The position numbers and the translations under genes are program-made. Positions 14,360-16,220 of a stretch of DNA of 16,220 bases are shown here, piece by piece. Origin of the DNA: Dehalococcoidales bacterium (GTDB lineage: Bacteria; Chloroflexota; Dehalococcoidia; Dehalococcoidales; JAUXAE01). The DNA is taken from contig JAUXAE010000012.1 of the NCBI GenBank assembly GCA_030620035.1, forward strand, positions 1 to 16,220, read 5' to 3'. The number at the start of each line of letters is the position of its first letter. The stretch's first letter is position 1. The notes under the pieces were generated by a model. That model ran no database searches, had not been told where the DNA came from, and saw nothing but the letters and a program-made list of their open reading frames with translations.

Positions 14360-15301
14360 GTGAAGAAGATAGCTTTCTTGGCAGTGCTGGCCTTGCTGGT
14401 AGGGTCAGTAGCAGCGGCTTGCGATGATGGGGGAGGGGTCACAAATGGTGATGGAGATGGAGGAGGCTCAACCCCGGCACCGGCAGAGTTTATAGTTAGT
14501 AATCTCGTCGTTGCTCCAGCCGAGGTTGAGGTTGGGGAAAGCGTGACAATCAGGGCGGATGTTGAAAACATAGGTGAGGTCGGAGGAACCTATACCGCAA
14601 CCCTGAAAATCAATGGGGTGGAAGTGGAAACAAAGGACATCGTGGTGGCGGCTGCAGATACGGAGATGATATTATTCGAAATAACCGAAGATGCCCCTGG
14701 AACATACACTGTTGGCCTGGACGGATTAACAGCTACCTTTGAAGTGACGGCAGTGGTGGTGGTGCTCTTCTCGGATGATTTCAGCACTGAATCCAGTGGC
14801 TGGGATGTCTTCACCTATGGGGGGGACTGGGCTGCCTATGAGAATGGCTGGTTCCATATAAGTGACTCCCTTGCCGCGGGAACTACTTCTTCCCATCCGC
14901 ATCGGAATTTCACCGATTTCATCATTGAGGTGGACATGAAGCTAATTGCCGGCACTGATGACAATTGGCAAGAGGTGATGTTTCGTTATGACGGCAACTC
15001 TTATTACTCTGCCTCGATCAGCGCCGACGGTTACTACGAGATGCAGCTGTGGGTCAACGGAATATTGGATCAGTTAGTCTATCCCACAGAGTCAAGTCAC
15101 ATCAATCTGGGGCAAGGTGTTACCAACTCAGTTCATATTGAGTGTATCGGTAATAGGTTGAGCCTGTCCGTCAACGGGCACTTGCTAGTCGAGGTCACTG
15201 ATGGCAGCCTACAAAGCGGTGATATCGGCTTGGAGGTTAATGCGCTTAATGTCACTTTCAGCGAGGTTGCCTTCGATAACCTGGTAGTATATGCTCCTTA
15301 A
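14360..15301 (+). CDS. Lipoprotein with CARDB-like and concanavalin-like (LamG/DUF1080-type) domains
   Basis: A 313-residue probable lipoprotein. The signal peptide ends AAA-Cys21, a loose lipobox. A Gly/Asp-rich linker (22-42) leads to a CARDB/Ig-like domain (about 44-130: VSNLVVAPAEVEVGESVTI, ADVENIGEVGGTYTATLKING). A jelly-roll lectin-like domain follows (about 137-311: FSDDFSTESSGWDV, ENGWFHI, FRYDGNSYYSASISADG, FDNLVVY), of the type that binds polysaccharide or protein. GTG 14360 has GGAGG 8 nt upstream. It lies 59 bp after the pseudo-caspase gene on the same strand with no promoter visible, so co-transcription is likely. Its role is unknown; it looks like an envelope adhesion or sensor component. 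Confidence 0.8.
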   Translation: MKKIAFLAVLALLVGSVAAACDDGGGVTNGDGDGGGSTPAPAEFIVSNLVVAPAEVEVGESVTIRADVENIGEVGGTYTATLKINGVEVETKDIVVAAADTEMILFEITEDAPGTYTVGLDGLTATFEVTAVVVVLFSDDFSTESSGWDVFTYGGDWAAYENGWFHISDSLAAGTTSSHPHRNFTDFIIEVDMKLIAGTDDNWQEVMFRYDGNSYYSASISADGYYEMQLWVNGILDQLVYPTESSHINLGQGVTNSVHIECIGNRLSLSVNGHLLVEVTDGSLQSGDIGLEVNALNVTFSEVAFDNLVVYAP

Positions 15302-15403
15302 GAGCCTGATTAGACAGTCCAGAGTATCGGTTGCCAACAGCTTAGGCCTGTTAGGCTATGGTTATCATACGCACCAAACCATTGTCTGTAAAGGAGGTGT
15401 CAC

Positions 15404-15889
15404 TTGAATGAACTCGGGTATACTGACCCCTATTACGTCACGGTGCTTCTGTGGATGGCAAGGACTGCTTTCTTTGCCTTGGTCTGTGGCTTTTTGCTCT
15501 GGCTCGGCATCCGGGTCCTAGATACGCTCACTCCCCACATCCACGAGCGAGTAAGAATCGGAGAAAGTGCCATCTCAACCGGTCTGTTTATAGGTGGCTT
15601 CTTCATCTTTATCGGCTTGGTTATACACGGGGCGTCAACACTTCCTACATTGGTTGGCGCCTCGCCAGTATTAATCATATTTAGCCCGGTAAGGCTAGGG
15701 CTTTTAGCCGCCGGCTTCTTTTTGAGCCTGCTTATAGGGATAGCTCTCATCAACATCGTTGACCGGCTGACACCCAAGATACCGTTCATAAAGATAAACG
15801 AAGAGCCTGTGGCCGTAGGGCTGTATGTATTCGGCTACCTAATCTTCTTTGGCCTAATACTGCATGCCGCTTTAACAACGCCTCTTTGA
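15404..15889 (+). CDS. DUF350-like membrane protein with internal duplication
   Basis: A 161-residue membrane protein with four hydrophobic segments. It is made of two related halves. RVLDTLTPHI...IGESAISTGLFIGGFFIFIGLVIHGA (37-77) mirrors NIVDRLTPKI...INEEPVAVGLYVFGYLIFFGLILHAA (117-156), each preceded by a helix. The D-x-L/R-L-T-P turn followed by a conserved acidic/Ala/Val/Gly helix is typical of DUF350, a family of unknown function. TTG 15404 is the start: AAGGAGGT (15391-15398) lies 5 nt upstream, and the nearby ATG 15408 is out of frame and closer. The next gene begins 8 bp after its stop, which indicates tight coupling. Confidence 0.82.
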   Translation: MNELGYTDPYYVTVLLWMARTAFFALVCGFLLWLGIRVLDTLTPHIHERVRIGESAISTGLFIGGFFIFIGLVIHGASTLPTLVGASPVLIIFSPVRLGLLAAGFFLSLLIGIALINIVDRLTPKIPFIKINEEPVAVGLYVFGYLIFFGLILHAALTTPL

Positions 15890-15897
15890 GTTGGCCC

Positions 15898-16220
15898 ATG
15901 AAAAAACCAGCAATCTATCTGGCAATATTCGTAGTTGTGCTGCTTCAGGTCATCCCTGTCTCCATCTGTCTTGCCTGGTCGTCGGGCAGCTTCCATCAGG
16001 AGGGGGATGATATCTTTGATGATTGGCACGTGTGCCGAACGAGCCCTGGTGGAGAGGACGGTTATTTGCGGGAAATCTACACCAATCCAGGTTGGCCACC
16101 GGCGGAGTTCCGGCCGCTGATAGTCTTTGAGAGCCTGGGTGACTATGTTGACACAGCCTACCGGCTGGGTGAGCAATTCGCCGACAAATACCCTGACCGC
16201 CACCAGAGGGCCGAGAAGAT
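15898..16220 (+). CDS. Exported protein, N-terminal part, possibly transglutaminase-like (partial)
   Basis: An open frame runs from ATG 15898 to the window edge, giving 107 codons without a stop. Residues 1-26 are a signal peptide or membrane anchor (AIYLAIFVVVLLQVIPVSICLA). The exported part is polar and Trp-rich, and ends with FESLGDYVDTAYRLGEQFADKYPDRHQRAEK. A helix with D-K-Y-P-D-x-x-x-R-A-E-K just before the break resembles the lead-in to bacterial transglutaminase-like (cysteine peptidase fold) domains, whose catalytic Cys-His-Asp would lie outside the window. This is a weak assignment from memory. The gene begins 8 bp after the DUF350 stop codon without a strong ribosome site, so translational coupling is likely. 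Confidence 0.65.
   Translation, partial: MKKPAIYLAIFVVVLLQVIPVSICLAWSSGSFHQEGDDIFDDWHVCRTSPGGEDGYLREIYTNPGWPPAEFRPLIVFESLGDYVDTAYRLGEQFADKYPDRHQRAEK

Overview
The window looks like bacterial chromosome of moderate GC, with mostly AGGAGG-type ribosome sites and recognisable sigma70-type promoters. My best guess is an uncultured anaerobic Chloroflexota (Dehalococcoidia-like) lineage. The grounds are the short anaerobe-type ThiC, the M50-CBS proteases, the geranylgeranyl-reductase-family flavoprotein, and the exported repeat proteins ending in zinc ribbons. This is recollection of gene style, not a search result.

Region 1 (1-4602) is mostly housekeeping. The minus strand carries the 5' end of pdxS (PLP synthase, cut by the window edge) and an rsmG-nuclease pair, in which a secreted SNase-LTD lipoprotein follows the 16S rRNA methyltransferase gene. 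A structured repeat-like segment follows. On the plus strand, a promoter and a TPP riboswitch control thiC, followed 39 bp later by a first site-2-type M50 protease with CBS domains.

Region 2 (4628-8323) has a small minus-strand membrane protein. A plus-strand cluster follows: an FAD-dependent geranylgeranyl-reductase-family enzyme, a GreA-type elongation factor fused behind an integrase-like SAM domain, and a second M50-CBS protease paralogous to the first.

Region 3 (8324-10697) looks accessory. A two-part membrane protein appears to start at ACG, and its DUF4870 half has its own ribosome site and ATG. A small DUF4342 protein follows, with an inverted repeat over its promoter. Next come a decayed IS3-type transposase end and about 600 bp without a convincing gene.

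Region 4 (10698-16220) is a co-directional cluster. It encodes a Ser/Thr kinase with a novel helical N-terminus and two zinc-binding modules, an exported caspase-fold (C14) protein whose His and Cys catalytic positions are both replaced, a CARDB plus lectin-like lipoprotein, a duplicated DUF350 membrane protein, and a partial exported protein. The kinase and pseudo-caspase both end in a four-Cys zinc ribbon. Together they read as a candidate envelope-spanning signalling system, with a cytoplasmic kinase, a membrane-tethered non-catalytic caspase receptor and extracytoplasmic sensor proteins. This is the most likely undescribed system in the window, but the functional link is inference from order and domains.
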